From contig NZ_AZES01000029.1 in NCBI RefSeq assembly GCF_001434985.1, positions 1-64,000 of the forward strand: a stretch of DNA of 64,000 nucleotides, given 5' to 3'. Under the pieces are notes generated by a model, which saw nothing but the letters and a program-made list of their open reading frames with translations, was not told where the DNA came from and did not search any database. The stretch comes from Companilactobacillus paralimentarius DSM 13238 = JCM 10415. GTDB lineage: Bacteria; Bacillota; Bacilli; Lactobacillales; Lactobacillaceae. This document shows, piece after piece, positions 1-9,627 of the stretch; position 1 is the stretch's first letter; each line of letters begins with the position of its first letter. The position numbers were made by a program, and so were the translations under genes.

Positions 1-119
1 AGAATCTCATTCATCAGCTTTTATTTTTTGAGACTTATGTCACAGCCTCTTTTTATGTACTCAATCTCATTCGTTCCTTTCTTTTACTATGTCATTTAGA
101 GTACATAATAAACTACGTA

Positions 120-165
120 AATAAGGTCATCGATTCGCATACGAATTGATGGCCTTATTTTTTAA
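120..165. terminator. Bidirectional intrinsic terminator
   Basis: A long imperfect inverted repeat (AATAAGGtCATCgATTCG with its complement, loop around 139-143) is followed by a T run on the plus strand. It probably ends a plus-strand gene lying left of the window and may also serve the minus-strand PepSY gene. Positions 1-119 hold no gene that I can recognise. Confidence 0.75.
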
Positions 166-728
166 TCATTTTCAACTTTTAAAACTTTACCACTCTGGGC
201 ATTGATTTTTACTTCTTTTTCGTGAGAACCATTTTTAACCTTAACTTCCCAATAGGTAGTTCCTAAATCCTTTTCCAAATTAAACTCAGTACTGTCACCT
301 TTAGCTGCATTTTCAGCTATAGTCGCAGCCTTTTTAACACTAATCAACTTGTTCAAATCTAAGCTCTCATTTTTACGAGTTGTTTCATTCTGATCTTCCT
401 CATCTAATTCCTCTTCAGAATTTTGAATTATCTTCTTATTTTTGGCATTAATTGTAACCTGGTATTCCCTCAGTTCATCAATTCCTTCTACTTTATATAC
501 AGGACCTCTAAATGATTTTTCCAATTCCAGAGAAGTGATATCTGTCTTAGGATATTTCTTTTGATAAATGTTTATAGCATCATTGGCGCTAACTTTAATG
601 GTATTTTTCAGTACCTTCTCAGATTTAGTTTTGTTTGATGCGCTATCGGCACCATTCGTAGAACAACCTACAAGTAAAACAAACATGAATATGGCGACAG
701 TAATTGTTAAAAAACGTTTCTTCATCAT
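162..728 (-). CDS. PepSY-domain lipoprotein
   Basis: 188-residue secreted lipoprotein. The N-terminus has Lys/Arg, a hydrophobic stretch and the lipobox LVGC (Cys22), so it should be anchored on the outer face of the membrane. After a polar linker come two PepSY-like repeats, about residues 48-105 and 127-188, each ending in the typical pattern of Lys-Val-x-Ile-x-Ala and Gly-Lys-Val. PepSY modules are thought to bind or inhibit peptidases, but no substrate can be inferred here. It is a single-gene unit with an SD (TGAGGA) before the ATG. Function beyond the domain name is unknown. Confidence 0.85.
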   Translation of the reverse strand: MMKKRFLTITVAIFMFVLLVGCSTNGADSASNKTKSEKVLKNTIKVSANDAINIYQKKYPKTDITSLELEKSFRGPVYKVEGIDELREYQVTINAKNKKIIQNSEEELDEEDQNETTRKNESLDLNKLISVKKAATIAENAAKGDSTEFNLEKDLGTTYWEVKVKNGSHEKEVKINAQSGKVLKVEND

Positions 729-792
729 CGTATCCTCACTTTTTTGATTACTTTGTAAATTAAGTATACTGAATTCATTTCTCTGAGAACAA

Positions 793-834
793 TAAAAAGG
801 AACAAAATTTTTTTATCATTTTGTTCCTTTTTTA
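793..834 (-). terminator. Intrinsic terminator after the GH1 gene
   Basis: The stem AAAAAGGAACAAAAT / ATTTTGTTCCTTTTT has a short AT loop and stands just downstream of the GH1 stop codon. It closes the transporter-regulator-glycosidase transcription unit that runs leftward from about 9.6 kb. Confidence 0.85.
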
Positions 835-845
835 CTCAATACATT

Positions 846-2219
846 TTAAAAGCCATTTTGTGCTGTCATTTGTTTGAACCATAAGCCGCTCTTTTTAACA
901 GTTCTCTTAAAGTCATTATCCAAATCAACACTATAGAAACCATAGCGATTTCGATAGCCATTTAACCATGACCAACAATCAACAAAGGTCCACATATGGT
1001 AACCAAAACAATTACTGCCTGCTTCCATCCCTTTATGCAACTGTTCCAAATGTTCTTTAATGAAATCGATCCGATAATCATCTTCAATCATACCCTGATT
1101 ATTCTTAAATCTGCTCTCATCCGCGACCCCCATACCATTCTCGCTGACATACCAAGGTATATTCTTATATTGATCACGCATCATGATGGCAATATCATAA
1201 AGTGCTTGTGGGTAAATTTCCCAGCCACGATAAGGATTGATTTTCTTATCAGGCCAATCATATGGTGCATATAAATCATCTGGCATTTGGGCTGGATGAC
1301 TTGGATTAGTTGGTGCTTGAACTCGAGTCGGCTGATAATAATTAATACCGATAAAATCAACTGTGTTTTCATGAATTAGTTTTTTATCACCAGATTCAAC
1401 AACTGGTAACAATTGGTTATCTTTTAATAAAGCGACTAAATCGTCAGGAACCTTTCCCCAAACTGCTGGATCTAAAAAGCTTCGAGTATTCAATAAATCA
1501 GAATTCTTTTTAGCTTGCAAATCCTCAGGATTATCACTACGACTATAAGCCGGCAAAACATTTAAAATAATCCCAATTTTTCCCTTAACTTGACTCTTTC
1601 TAAATTCTTGTACAGCCAAAACATGTGCCATCAACGTATGGTATCCCACTTGAATTGCTTTTTTCATGTCAACTATAGCTGGATAATGAAAGCCCAATAG
1701 ATATCCACACTCTATGTGGACAATTGGTTCATTAAAAGTGGTCCACTTATGAATTAAATCGCCAAATTGTTCAAAAGCAGTTTTAGCATAATAAGCAAAA
1801 TCAGTGACTGATTCACGATTCTCCCAACCACCTTTTTCCATTAACCACCAAGGCATATCAAAGTGAAATAAATTGATAATTGGTTCAATGCCGTGATCCA
1901 ACATATCTTGAAAATAATTTCGATAAAATGTCACTGCTTCAGGATTCAATGTCTTGCCATCTGGTAAAAGTCTGGCCCAGGAAATCGATGTACGATATGA
2001 ATTCATCCCAATTCTCTTCATATTTTTAACATCTTCGGGATACATTTCATAAGTATTAGAAGTATCTTTAGGTCCTTGGTCCTGATTAAATTTTTCAGGG
2101 TTCATTTCAAACCACTTATCCCAAGTAGTTGCTGATTTACCATTCAGTAAACTGTGGCCTTCTGTTTGTGGTGCTGAAGCGGCTGCACCCCACAAAAAAT
2201 CATCTGGAAATTTTATCAT
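846..2219 (-). CDS. GH1 family beta-glycosidase
   Basis: 457 residues from the ATG at 2219, which has the SD AGGAGA 6 nt upstream; that SD overlaps the stop codon of the response regulator. Clan A (beta/alpha)8 enzyme: acid/base Glu164 in TFNEP, nucleophile Glu360 in VSENG, no signal peptide, so it is cytoplasmic. The C-terminal motif resembles 6-phospho-beta-galactosidases (SWxNGYxKRYG), with Ser417 and Tyr426 kept, but the phosphate-contacting Lys is Asn424. With an ABC importer rather than a PTS in the operon, an unphosphorylated substrate is likely. In this glycan locus a beta-mannosidase or beta-glucosidase role is possible. Annotation as 6-phospho-beta-glucosidase would be the automatic alternative. 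GH1 membership is certain, specificity is inferred. Confidence 0.93.
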   Translation of the reverse strand: MIKFPDDFLWGAAASAPQTEGHSLLNGKSATTWDKWFEMNPEKFNQDQGPKDTSNTYEMYPEDVKNMKRIGMNSYRTSISWARLLPDGKTLNPEAVTFYRNYFQDMLDHGIEPIINLFHFDMPWWLMEKGGWENRESVTDFAYYAKTAFEQFGDLIHKWTTFNEPIVHIECGYLLGFHYPAIVDMKKAIQVGYHTLMAHVLAVQEFRKSQVKGKIGIILNVLPAYSRSDNPEDLQAKKNSDLLNTRSFLDPAVWGKVPDDLVALLKDNQLLPVVESGDKKLIHENTVDFIGINYYQPTRVQAPTNPSHPAQMPDDLYAPYDWPDKKINPYRGWEIYPQALYDIAIMMRDQYKNIPWYVSENGMGVADESRFKNNQGMIEDDYRIDFIKEHLEQLHKGMEAGSNCFGYHMWTFVDCWSWLNGYRNRYGFYSVDLDNDFKRTVKKSGLWFKQMTAQNGF

Positions 2220-2229
2220 TTGCTTTCTC

Positions 2230-3702
2230 CTAAACATATTTTTTTCGATACTCTTTTGGTGAAATTCCACAAATTGCTTTGAAATTACGATAGAAATAAG
2301 CTGTAGTTGTATAGCCAACTCCTTCCGATATATCCGCGATACTCTGTTCTGTTCCCTTTAGAAGTGATTGAGCGCGCTTAATTCGGTAATCATTCAAATA
2401 CCTAGAAAAACTAATCTTCGTTTCCTTCTTAAATAGCTGCCCCAAATAATCAGGATTCAAATGAAGACAATCTGATACGTAACGTAAGTTCAGATCCTCT
2501 TGATAATTTCTTTTCACCAATCCCATAACTTGACGAACATTTTCAGAGTAATCGCGTGACTCCTGTTTATTATCCGACAAATTACTAGTGATTTCTTTCA
2601 ATAATCTAATGATGTCTTTCAAATTTTCAGAGTTATTGATTCTTGTTACATAATCCTGATAAGTCTTTTCATCAAAACCAACTTGGACATTAACTTCTGA
2701 ATAGATTAAAAAGGCTATTTGGCGGACATATGAAGGGCTTACACTTTGAGTGGATAATTCATTAAAAATATTAGAAAGCTCCTCTTTCAGCTTTTCATGA
2801 TCTCCTAAAGCAATTGCCTGTTTCACTTTAATCAAGGATAATTTAAGCAAAGTGGCCTGTTCGAGCCAATCGACACGTAATTTGTTGCTACTAAAATTAT
2901 TACTCTTTTCATAAAATTTATATATGACCGACAATCTAAGCGCTTGTTCATAACTTTGATTCACGTCGGACAAATCGTAAACCGTTTCACCAACGGTTAT
3001 AAAAGATTGTCCCGTAATTATCTGACGATCTTCCAACTCTCTAGTAAACTTCAGTAACTTACCACGACCACCGATAAAGCCAATATCAACAATACGATTT
3101 TGACTAAATTTTAGATTCTGACCATACTCTTCACAAAGCTGATTGACCTTTTTCTTATCATCAACACGGTTACAGGCAATAACCGTGATACCTTTGGCAA
3201 TCTCTGTCGGACTAAGTCGTAATTGTTGAATCAAATCTGTGACTTGATTGGAATCAAAGTCATTTTCAAATAACTCTTTTACTTGTAAATTCAAAGATGC
3301 TTTCGACGCTTGTTTCAATTCATTTTCGGATTTCAATTTCTGTTTTACCTTTTTCAAAGCTTCGACCAAAGCATCAGGATCGACTGGTTTTAAAATATAA
3401 TCGATAGCGCCCAATTTTAAACCAGTTCTGACATAATCAAATTCTTGATAACCCGACAAAATCATAAATTCAAAATTATGTCCCTGCTCCTTAGCCATCT
3501 TCACGAAATCTAAGCCACTGATTTTAGGCATATTAACATCCGTTATAATCAGATCGACCTCATTAGTTTCCAAATATTCTAACGCCTGCTTAGAATTTCT
3601 AGCTGATTTGACTACTTGAAAACCGTATTCGTTCCAATCAATTATTTTTTCCAGTCCTTTTAAAATCATATATTCATCGTCAATAATCATAACTGAGTAC
3701 AT
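2230..3702 (-). CDS. YesN-type AraC-family response regulator
   Basis: 490 residues. The N-terminal receiver domain (1-120) has the acidic pair Asp8/Asp9, phosphoacceptor Asp55 (ITDVNMP) and the conserved Lys105 (LKP). A long middle linker with helical character follows, then an AraC-type double helix-turn-helix over the last 100 residues ending in SPKEYRKKYV. It pairs with the YesM-like kinase immediately upstream (3-nt gap) and probably activates this ABC transporter operon when the extracellular glycan is sensed. SD GGGGGA precedes the ATG. Related YesMN pairs in streptococci control N-glycan use (family knowledge); the ligand here is inferred from context. Confidence 0.93.
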   Translation of the reverse strand: MYSVMIIDDEYMILKGLEKIIDWNEYGFQVVKSARNSKQALEYLETNEVDLIITDVNMPKISGLDFVKMAKEQGHNFEFMILSGYQEFDYVRTGLKLGAIDYILKPVDPDALVEALKKVKQKLKSENELKQASKASLNLQVKELFENDFDSNQVTDLIQQLRLSPTEIAKGITVIACNRVDDKKKVNQLCEEYGQNLKFSQNRIVDIGFIGGRGKLLKFTRELEDRQIITGQSFITVGETVYDLSDVNQSYEQALRLSVIYKFYEKSNNFSSNKLRVDWLEQATLLKLSLIKVKQAIALGDHEKLKEELSNIFNELSTQSVSPSYVRQIAFLIYSEVNVQVGFDEKTYQDYVTRINNSENLKDIIRLLKEITSNLSDNKQESRDYSENVRQVMGLVKRNYQEDLNLRYVSDCLHLNPDYLGQLFKKETKISFSRYLNDYRIKRAQSLLKGTEQSIADISEGVGYTTTAYFYRNFKAICGISPKEYRKKYV

Positions 3703-3705
3703 ATA

Positions 3706-5406
3706 TTATTCCCCCAAAAAGATTTGCATTTTAACTGTTACACCTTTAAATTGATTATTCATGACAAACATCTTGAAGTTAGTTCCGAATGCCCCTGTCA
3801 TTCGAGCTTTTACATTCATTAAACCAATCGAACGATCTCCACTAATAGGTTTAACTTCTTGTGAGACCAATTTATCGTTGATAACTTTCAATTGTTCCTC
3901 TGTCAAAGGAGTTCCATTATCAGCCACCGATATTTCAACTCGTTCACCATCCTTATCGGCTCGAATATGTACAGCATTGTCAAATCGTTCTAAATCGATT
4001 CCGTGCTTAAAATAATTTTCAATTAATGGCTGAATAATAAACTTAGGAACTTTCATACTTTTTAATTCGTCATCCAAATTCAACTGATAACCAATTTGAT
4101 CCGGAAAACGCATTTGATACAAGTAGATGTACTTTTCAGCAAATTCGAACTCTTTATCCAAAGTTACTGTCGATTCTTGACTAATATTATTTCTCAAGAG
4201 ACTGGCAAAACTGAATACGACATTGGCTAGCTCTTTTTCGCCTTCATTCAGGGCGTACATACGGATGTACTCCAAGGTGTTGTACAAGAAATGTGGGTTA
4301 ATTTGTGACTGCAGAGCCTTCATATTGGCATCTTTTTGTTCTAGCTGCAATTGATATATTTGCAAAACATATTGATCAATGGCATTTAACATATCGTTAA
4401 TTCCTGTTGCTAAAGTATTTAATTCTCCTTCCTCTTCAGGAACCGGCACTCTAGTCTTCAAATTACCATTAGAAATGGCATTTAAAGCATTTGTCATTGA
4501 TTTCAGATGAATCGTATAGTTGTGAAAAATATATTTTAGACTCCACCATAAAAATGCGTCAATTAGAATAGCTCCCATTAAAAATAGCAATATATTGAAG
4601 GCTATCTTTTGATAAACGATTATTTTAGGTACTACTGAAATAATTAAGTCACCATTGCCATTCTTTTGACTTTTAACAAAGTATTTCTTTTCTAAAACAC
4701 TTAGTAAAATATTATTCTGATTAGGATCTTGAGTTAAAGTTTTAAACGCATCCTCTGACAAATTTGAATTATAAGTATATCTAATCCTACCTACATCTGA
4801 AATAACAAAAACTTGCATATCTTGACTATTCGGTGAGTAATTCAACGAATTATTCAATACTCTAGGAGAATAATTAACAATTATTGATCCAAAGGATTGA
4901 AAAGTAGCGTCATTTATCAAAGGAATCCCATAATACAATCCCTTAGAAACCAACTTTTTTGAATCAATTATTTTCCCACCAGGGTTTTTTAATGTAACTT
5001 CAATTGCCTTGTTCTCTTGATTCAAATTTAGCGTAATTTTATTTGAATCATTATTTTGCATAAATTCTGACAATTGATTAGGCAAATAGTAGAAATCATT
5101 TTCATTAGAGTGCTGCTGACTGTATGCCAAGTAATCAGCTGAATCTAATTGAAAAAATTTTTGTAAATTTTTCACTTTAGATGGAGTTTGAATTAAATTT
5201 CTTGCTAATTGATTAGCCGCTAATTGTTCAACTCCAACTATATAAGACGTACGATTTACACCTGATTCAATTGTTTGATTGGTATCTTGAAAAATATCTC
5301 TAATTTTAAAAATAGACATTATAACCGCAAATAAGGTAATGGTGATCACCATTACCTTAATGTAAAACGTCATTAACTTTTGTAAATTATAGCGATTGCT
5401 TAACAT
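3706..5406 (-). CDS. YesM-type sensor histidine kinase
   Basis: 566 residues from the ATG at 5406, preceded by GGGG about 9 nt upstream. A TTG start at 5421 lacks an SD. Two membrane segments (about 10-35 and 270-295) flank an extracytoplasmic sensor domain. A HAMP-like segment, the His-kinase box with the phosphoacceptor in NPHFLYNTLE (about residue 370) and a HATPase domain with DNG and GLMNVKARM motifs follow. This is the LytS/YesM architecture. It sits between yesL-like and yesN-like genes in one leftward operon with the importer, so it should sense the imported glycan or its complex with the binding protein. Confidence 0.93.
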   Translation of the reverse strand: MLSNRYNLQKLMTFYIKVMVITITLFAVIMSIFKIRDIFQDTNQTIESGVNRTSYIVGVEQLAANQLARNLIQTPSKVKNLQKFFQLDSADYLAYSQQHSNENDFYYLPNQLSEFMQNNDSNKITLNLNQENKAIEVTLKNPGGKIIDSKKLVSKGLYYGIPLINDATFQSFGSIIVNYSPRVLNNSLNYSPNSQDMQVFVISDVGRIRYTYNSNLSEDAFKTLTQDPNQNNILLSVLEKKYFVKSQKNGNGDLIISVVPKIIVYQKIAFNILLFLMGAILIDAFLWWSLKYIFHNYTIHLKSMTNALNAISNGNLKTRVPVPEEEGELNTLATGINDMLNAIDQYVLQIYQLQLEQKDANMKALQSQINPHFLYNTLEYIRMYALNEGEKELANVVFSFASLLRNNISQESTVTLDKEFEFAEKYIYLYQMRFPDQIGYQLNLDDELKSMKVPKFIIQPLIENYFKHGIDLERFDNAVHIRADKDGERVEISVADNGTPLTEEQLKVINDKLVSQEVKPISGDRSIGLMNVKARMTGAFGTNFKMFVMNNQFKGVTVKMQIFLGE

Positions 5407-5421
5407 TATGCATGACCCCAA

Positions 5422-6024
5422 TTAATTTAATTCTTCAACGTGGCTCTGCCAATTTTTACCCACAAATTGAGTATAAACTACCGTTAAACTAAAAGTTGCA
5501 AACAGAATTAGTCCTGAAAATTTATAAGTTATGCCTATAATTACTGCTATTCCAAGAATTTCTTTCATATTATCAAAAAAGTTATAAAAGAAATGTGCAC
5601 AAGCTAGTTTAAAACTATTGATAAGATTGATCTCAAAACTAACTTTAATATTAAGTACATAAGCATAGATACAAATTGTTGCTAACAAAACAATCGCAAT
5701 TATAAAATCAGTCACAATGAAAGTCAGACCATGTAATTGAACTGATAGAAACAGACTATAACCCAAAAGAAAAATCACAATTGCAAAACTATAAAATAAC
5801 TTATTACTCTCGGTAAAGTTTTCTTTAAATAATTTCCATGCTACTTTCCAAGACATCTGTCCGTAATGGAAATCATAATCGTAATATAATTCATTAATTA
5901 CTAAGAGCGCTGGCCCCACTCCTAAAACTAATCCGCCACACAAACTTAGCCCCCAGAAAAACAAATTCAATTTAATAATCGTATATGCTTTGATAAATAT
6001 TTGTTGTACTGCACGGGAAATCAT
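5422..6024 (-). CDS. YesL-like DUF624 membrane protein
   Basis: 200 residues with about five hydrophobic segments and the DUF624/YesL pattern near the N-terminus (a Gly-rich first helix, then LLVINELYYDYDF). In Bacillus, yesL sits beside yesMN and the oligosaccharide ABC genes. The biochemical role of the family is unknown, but it may couple transporter and kinase. Here its stop codon is 15 nt from the kinase ATG. SD AGAGGT precedes the ATG. It is the first gene after the partial terminator that follows the binding-protein gene, so it is likely expressed at a lower level than that protein. Confidence 0.88.
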   Translation of the reverse strand: MISRAVQQIFIKAYTIIKLNLFFWGLSLCGGLVLGVGPALLVINELYYDYDFHYGQMSWKVAWKLFKENFTESNKLFYSFAIVIFLLGYSLFLSVQLHGLTFIVTDFIIAIVLLATICIYAYVLNIKVSFEINLINSFKLACAHFFYNFFDNMKEILGIAVIIGITYKFSGLILFATFSLTVVYTQFVGKNWQSHVEELN

Positions 6025-6099
6025 ATCTCTACCTCTTTCTTTGTAAGAATTGATTAACCCCTAGTACTCAAAGCAGGGTCAAAAAATTGAGTTTAGCAC

Positions 6100-6129
6100 A
6101 AAAGGAGGTTAGAGCTGCCTCTCCCTCCT
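6100..6129 (-). terminator. Intra-operon hairpin between binding protein and yesL-like gene
   Basis: On the minus strand AGGAGG/CCTCCT pairs, followed by an inner AGAG/CTCT stem and a short TTTT tail. The weak tail suggests a partial terminator or 3' stabilising hairpin, giving high binding-protein and lower regulator levels. No promoter-like sequence is evident between it and the next gene. Confidence 0.55.
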
Positions 6130-6171
6130 ATATGCTGTGGATAAACTGTAAGGAATAATTAAATCGATTTA

Positions 6172-7626
6172 CTAATTCTTACCGTCTTTCAAAAATTCAT
6201 CATATTGTTTTTGCATTTCCTTTTGTACCTTGTCATATCCAGCTTTCTTAAGTTCCTTGTTCATCTTAGGAATTGTTGTATCTGGATCCGACGTACCGGT
6301 TTGTAAACCAGCCATGTATTTATTCATGACATTAGAAATGTTAGTCATTTCTGTCTTAACATTCTTCGTATTGAATTGGAAACCAAGAATAGGTGAATCA
6401 ATTGATTTATCGATATTATCTTTACGTTCTTGAATCATTTGATCAGTAACATCTGTTGTAGGTGTGATCTTGTTGTTATCACCCGTTTGCCATGGTGCTG
6501 AATGGTAATTTTCTTTGTAACCTTTAAGCAATTTGACACGTTTATCATTGTCAACATACTTCCATGCCTTACCTTTTTCACCATAAACCAAACCGTTCAA
6601 TAGTTCTGGATCACTGTTGATTACACCAAGAACTTTAACTGCTTTAACTTTGTTCTTTGAGTTGTTACTTACAACATAGTTGTACATACCTGCTTGAGCA
6701 GTAGTTTTAACAGCAGGACTCATTGGACGTGAAACAATTTGTTGACCTGCAGTTTGTGATAGTTGATGATCACCATAATCGAAAGGTCCTTGTGTTTCTT
6801 GACGTGCGAACCATGTGTCACCGCTCAATGGACGATCAGTATTATCTGTAGCCGCATCTTTAGCGATATAACCCTTTTGGTAATAATCATGCATTGTTCT
6901 TAATGTTTCTTTATACTTAGCATCATTATATGGGTTAATAATTTTTTTACCTTTATTTACAGCATTTACAGCAAATGGGTAATCTTGGTCAATAACAAAA
7001 TCTAAGTCTGATCCAATATGGAAAGTAGGACCTGTTGAGAATGTCAAAACCTTCTTATCTGCTGAATGGAACTTAGCAAATGTATCTTCCAAATCTTTAT
7101 ATGAATTTATCTTGCTAACATCTATATTGTATTTATCTAGATATTTCTTATTAAAGGAAACTACTTGTTGTGCATAAACATTTCCGTTAATAGGCATTGT
7201 ATAAAGCTTTCCATCAACCTTGTTACCTTTAATATAAGCCGGATCCAAATCTTTATATGCAGTTGGAGCGTATTTTGGAAGCAGCTTAGTTAAATCTGTA
7301 TAGGCTCCTTTTTGAGCATTAACTGCATAGTTATCAGCTTTGGCAATGTCATATTTTTCACCTGATGAAACGATAACCGACATCTTTTGTGTATAATCAC
7401 CCCAGCCAATATATTGAATCTTGATTTTAGCTTTAGCTTTCTTTTCAAGGATCTTATTAGTCTTAGCAATCAAAGTATCGTAATTCTTTGGTTTGTCACC
7501 AATTTGATACATTAATAATGTTGGAACATCACTATTGCTTGCTGATTTTGATCCACAAGCTGTTAATCCAACGGCTGTTACAGCTAACAAAGCTGCACCG
7601 ATTGAACGTTTAACCCACTTTTTCAT
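6172..7626 (-). CDS. ABC transporter solute-binding lipoprotein (LplA/YtcQ type)
   Basis: 484 residues. The lipoprotein signal peptide ends in LTAC (Cys24), so the mature protein is membrane-anchored and captures the oligosaccharide outside the cell. The extracellular solute-binding fold of the LplA/YtcQ/YesO group is suggested by length, the downstream YesLMN genes and LplB/LplC permeases. SD AGGGGG lies upstream of the ATG, and 40 nt separate it from the permease. In Streptococcus pneumoniae a related binding protein (NgtS) carries high-mannose N-glycans (family knowledge). The glycosidases of this island make the same substrate class likely here, but specificity is inferred. Confidence 0.92.
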   Translation of the reverse strand: MKKWVKRSIGAALLAVTAVGLTACGSKSASNSDVPTLLMYQIGDKPKNYDTLIAKTNKILEKKAKAKIKIQYIGWGDYTQKMSVIVSSGEKYDIAKADNYAVNAQKGAYTDLTKLLPKYAPTAYKDLDPAYIKGNKVDGKLYTMPINGNVYAQQVVSFNKKYLDKYNIDVSKINSYKDLEDTFAKFHSADKKVLTFSTGPTFHIGSDLDFVIDQDYPFAVNAVNKGKKIINPYNDAKYKETLRTMHDYYQKGYIAKDAATDNTDRPLSGDTWFARQETQGPFDYGDHQLSQTAGQQIVSRPMSPAVKTTAQAGMYNYVVSNNSKNKVKAVKVLGVINSDPELLNGLVYGEKGKAWKYVDNDKRVKLLKGYKENYHSAPWQTGDNNKITPTTDVTDQMIQERKDNIDKSIDSPILGFQFNTKNVKTEMTNISNVMNKYMAGLQTGTSDPDTTIPKMNKELKKAGYDKVQKEMQKQYDEFLKDGKN

Positions 7627-7666
7627 AAATGGAACCCCCTATAATAAAATGATAATTCCTAGATTT

Positions 7667-8587
7667 TTATTCCTTTACACCACCGATAGTTAAACCACGT
7701 ACGAAGTACTTTTGGAAGAATGGATAGCTACATGCAATTGGTAATGTTGCAATAACAACCATAGCCATTCTGGTTGCTTCCTTTGGAATTGCCATCAAAC
7801 TACCACCGAATTGGGTACCGGATGAGGCATTCTGTGAAAGCATTTCAATATTGGACTGAATTTTCATTAGTAAGTATTGCAATGGAACTAGATTATCACT
7901 TTGGATATATAGCAAAGCGTTAAACCAATCATTCCAGTAACCTAAAGCAGCAAACAAACTAATTGTTGCAATACCGGGAACAGCCAATGGGATGACGATC
8001 TGTGTAAAGATTCTCATTTCACTAGCACCATCAATACGAGCTGATTCAATAATTGATTCAGAAACCTGTCGTTTGAAGAACGTTCTCATGACAATAATAT
8101 TGAAAGGGCTTACAGCCATAGGTAAAATCAATGCCCATAGAGTGTCTTTCAAATGCAACATATTTGTTACAACAATATAATTAGCAACCATACCAGGTGA
8201 AAATAGCATTGTTACCAAACAGAAAACTGTAAAAAATCTTCTATATTTGAAACTGCTTCTGGAAATCGCATAGGCATAAGTTGAAGTAAAAGTTGAATTA
8301 ATTACAGTACCAACAACTGTTACTAAAACTGAAATCCATAATGATCTTAAGAGTTCTCCTCCCATTGTTGCCAAATACTTATAACCGGCAAAACTCCAAA
8401 CTTTAGGCCAGAGACGATAACCATAAGTTGCTAAGGCATTTTCATCAGTTAAAGAAATAACAATAACGAAGAATAATGGTAGTAAGCAAGATAAAGCAAA
8501 GATTCCTACTATTATATTGAAGAACAAGTCCGTTCCTCTACTAAAGGAGTGAACTGTGACACTATCAATTTTTTTCTTCTTTTTCAA
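7667..8587 (-). CDS. ABC sugar permease, LplC/MalG type
   Basis: 306 residues with six membrane helices and the binding-protein-dependent EAA loop (about 200-220, with ESARIDGASEMRIF and the conserved Gly). The start is TTG at 8587 with SD GGAG 9 nt upstream; no better ATG exists. It forms the inner-membrane channel with the LplB-type subunit encoded 17 nt upstream. No ATPase is encoded in this transcript. The MsmK-like ATPase at 12.5-13.6 kb is the natural energy source, as is usual for this transporter class. Confidence 0.92.
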   Translation of the reverse strand: MKKKKKIDSVTVHSFSRGTDLFFNIIVGIFALSCLLPLFFVIVISLTDENALATYGYRLWPKVWSFAGYKYLATMGGELLRSLWISVLVTVVGTVINSTFTSTYAYAISRSSFKYRRFFTVFCLVTMLFSPGMVANYIVVTNMLHLKDTLWALILPMAVSPFNIIVMRTFFKRQVSESIIESARIDGASEMRIFTQIVIPLAVPGIATISLFAALGYWNDWFNALLYIQSDNLVPLQYLLMKIQSNIEMLSQNASSGTQFGGSLMAIPKEATRMAMVVIATLPIACSYPFFQKYFVRGLTIGGVKE

Positions 8588-8603
8588 AGTTCAATTCTCC
8601 TCT

Positions 8604-9578
8604 CTAGAATAGTGCTGAATCACTGTCTAATCTTCTTACAATTGCGTTTGTGATTAGAAGCAAAATGCAACCAACAACTGATTGATAAAGACTGGCAGCA
8701 CTTGACATACCAATATCACCAGTTGAAGTTAAACCATTGTAAATATATGTATCTAGAACTGATGTTACGTTATATAGAGCACCTGAATTTTGTGGTACTG
8801 TGTAGAACAATCCGAAGTCGGCACGGAAGATATTACCAACAGCCAAAATTGACATTAAAGTCATTAATGGTACTAATTGTGGAATCGTAATATTCTTAAT
8901 CTGTTGCCATTTATTGGCACCATCAACAGTTGCAGCTTCATAATATGTTGGATCAATACCCATTACAGTAGCGAAGTACAAGATACTGTTATATCCGATT
9001 CCCTTCCAAGTACCTATGAATAGCAAGATAAATGGCCAATATTTTGGTTCTGCATACCAATTAATATTGGTATGTAACATTGTATTTAAAAGTCCTTTGT
9101 CAGGATTTAAGAATGCCATTACGAAATATCCGATGATAACCCATGATAGGAAATATGGTAAAAGCATTGATGTTTGATAAACTTTAACCAATCTCTTATG
9201 ACGCAATTCACTCATAACAATCGCGAAGAAAACAGAGATAATCAGGTTCAAAGTAATAAATCCTAAATTGTATAGAAGCGTATTCTTAGTAATCAGCCAA
9301 GCAGCATCTGAAGTAAATAGGAACTTGAAGTTTTGAAAACCAACCCACTTACTTTGTGCCAAACTAGCTAAGAATCCATCAGGTGAAAATTGGAATTCCT
9401 TAAATGCTACAACGTTAGCAAATACAGGAATATAGAAGAAGAAGATCATCCAAATGGCACCTGGTAATGCGAATAGAAGGAACGGACCATTGTGAACAAT
9501 GTTATACCAAAGGCCCTCTTTTTTCTTAGCCGCAGCAGCAATTGCTTCAGGACTTTGAGCTACATTATTTTCTTCCAT
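8604..9578 (-). CDS. ABC sugar permease, LplB/MalF type
   Basis: 324 residues with a cytosolic N-terminal tail, six membrane helices and an EAA motif (YYEAATVDGANKWQQ). First gene of the leftward importer operon. A strong SD (GGGAGGAGG) precedes the ATG. Together with the following permease it makes the heterodimeric translocation pore for the oligosaccharide delivered by the LplA-type lipoprotein. The promoter region upstream contains a cre-like palindrome, which indicates carbon catabolite control. Confidence 0.92.
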   Translation of the reverse strand: MEENNVAQSPEAIAAAAKKKEGLWYNIVHNGPFLLFALPGAIWMIFFFYIPVFANVVAFKEFQFSPDGFLASLAQSKWVGFQNFKFLFTSDAAWLITKNTLLYNLGFITLNLIISVFFAIVMSELRHKRLVKVYQTSMLLPYFLSWVIIGYFVMAFLNPDKGLLNTMLHTNINWYAEPKYWPFILLFIGTWKGIGYNSILYFATVMGIDPTYYEAATVDGANKWQQIKNITIPQLVPLMTLMSILAVGNIFRADFGLFYTVPQNSGALYNVTSVLDTYIYNGLTSTGDIGMSSAASLYQSVVGCILLLITNAIVRRLDSDSALF

Positions 9579-9627
9579 TATTTTCCTCCTCCCTTACATA
9601 TATTGTTTAATCAACTTACAAGAAGAA

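Noticed and set aside
2-72. AATCTCATTC at 3 and 63 as an attachment-site-like repeat
   Set aside because: Ten bases in AT-rich DNA near the window edge with no integrase or tRNA; too weak.
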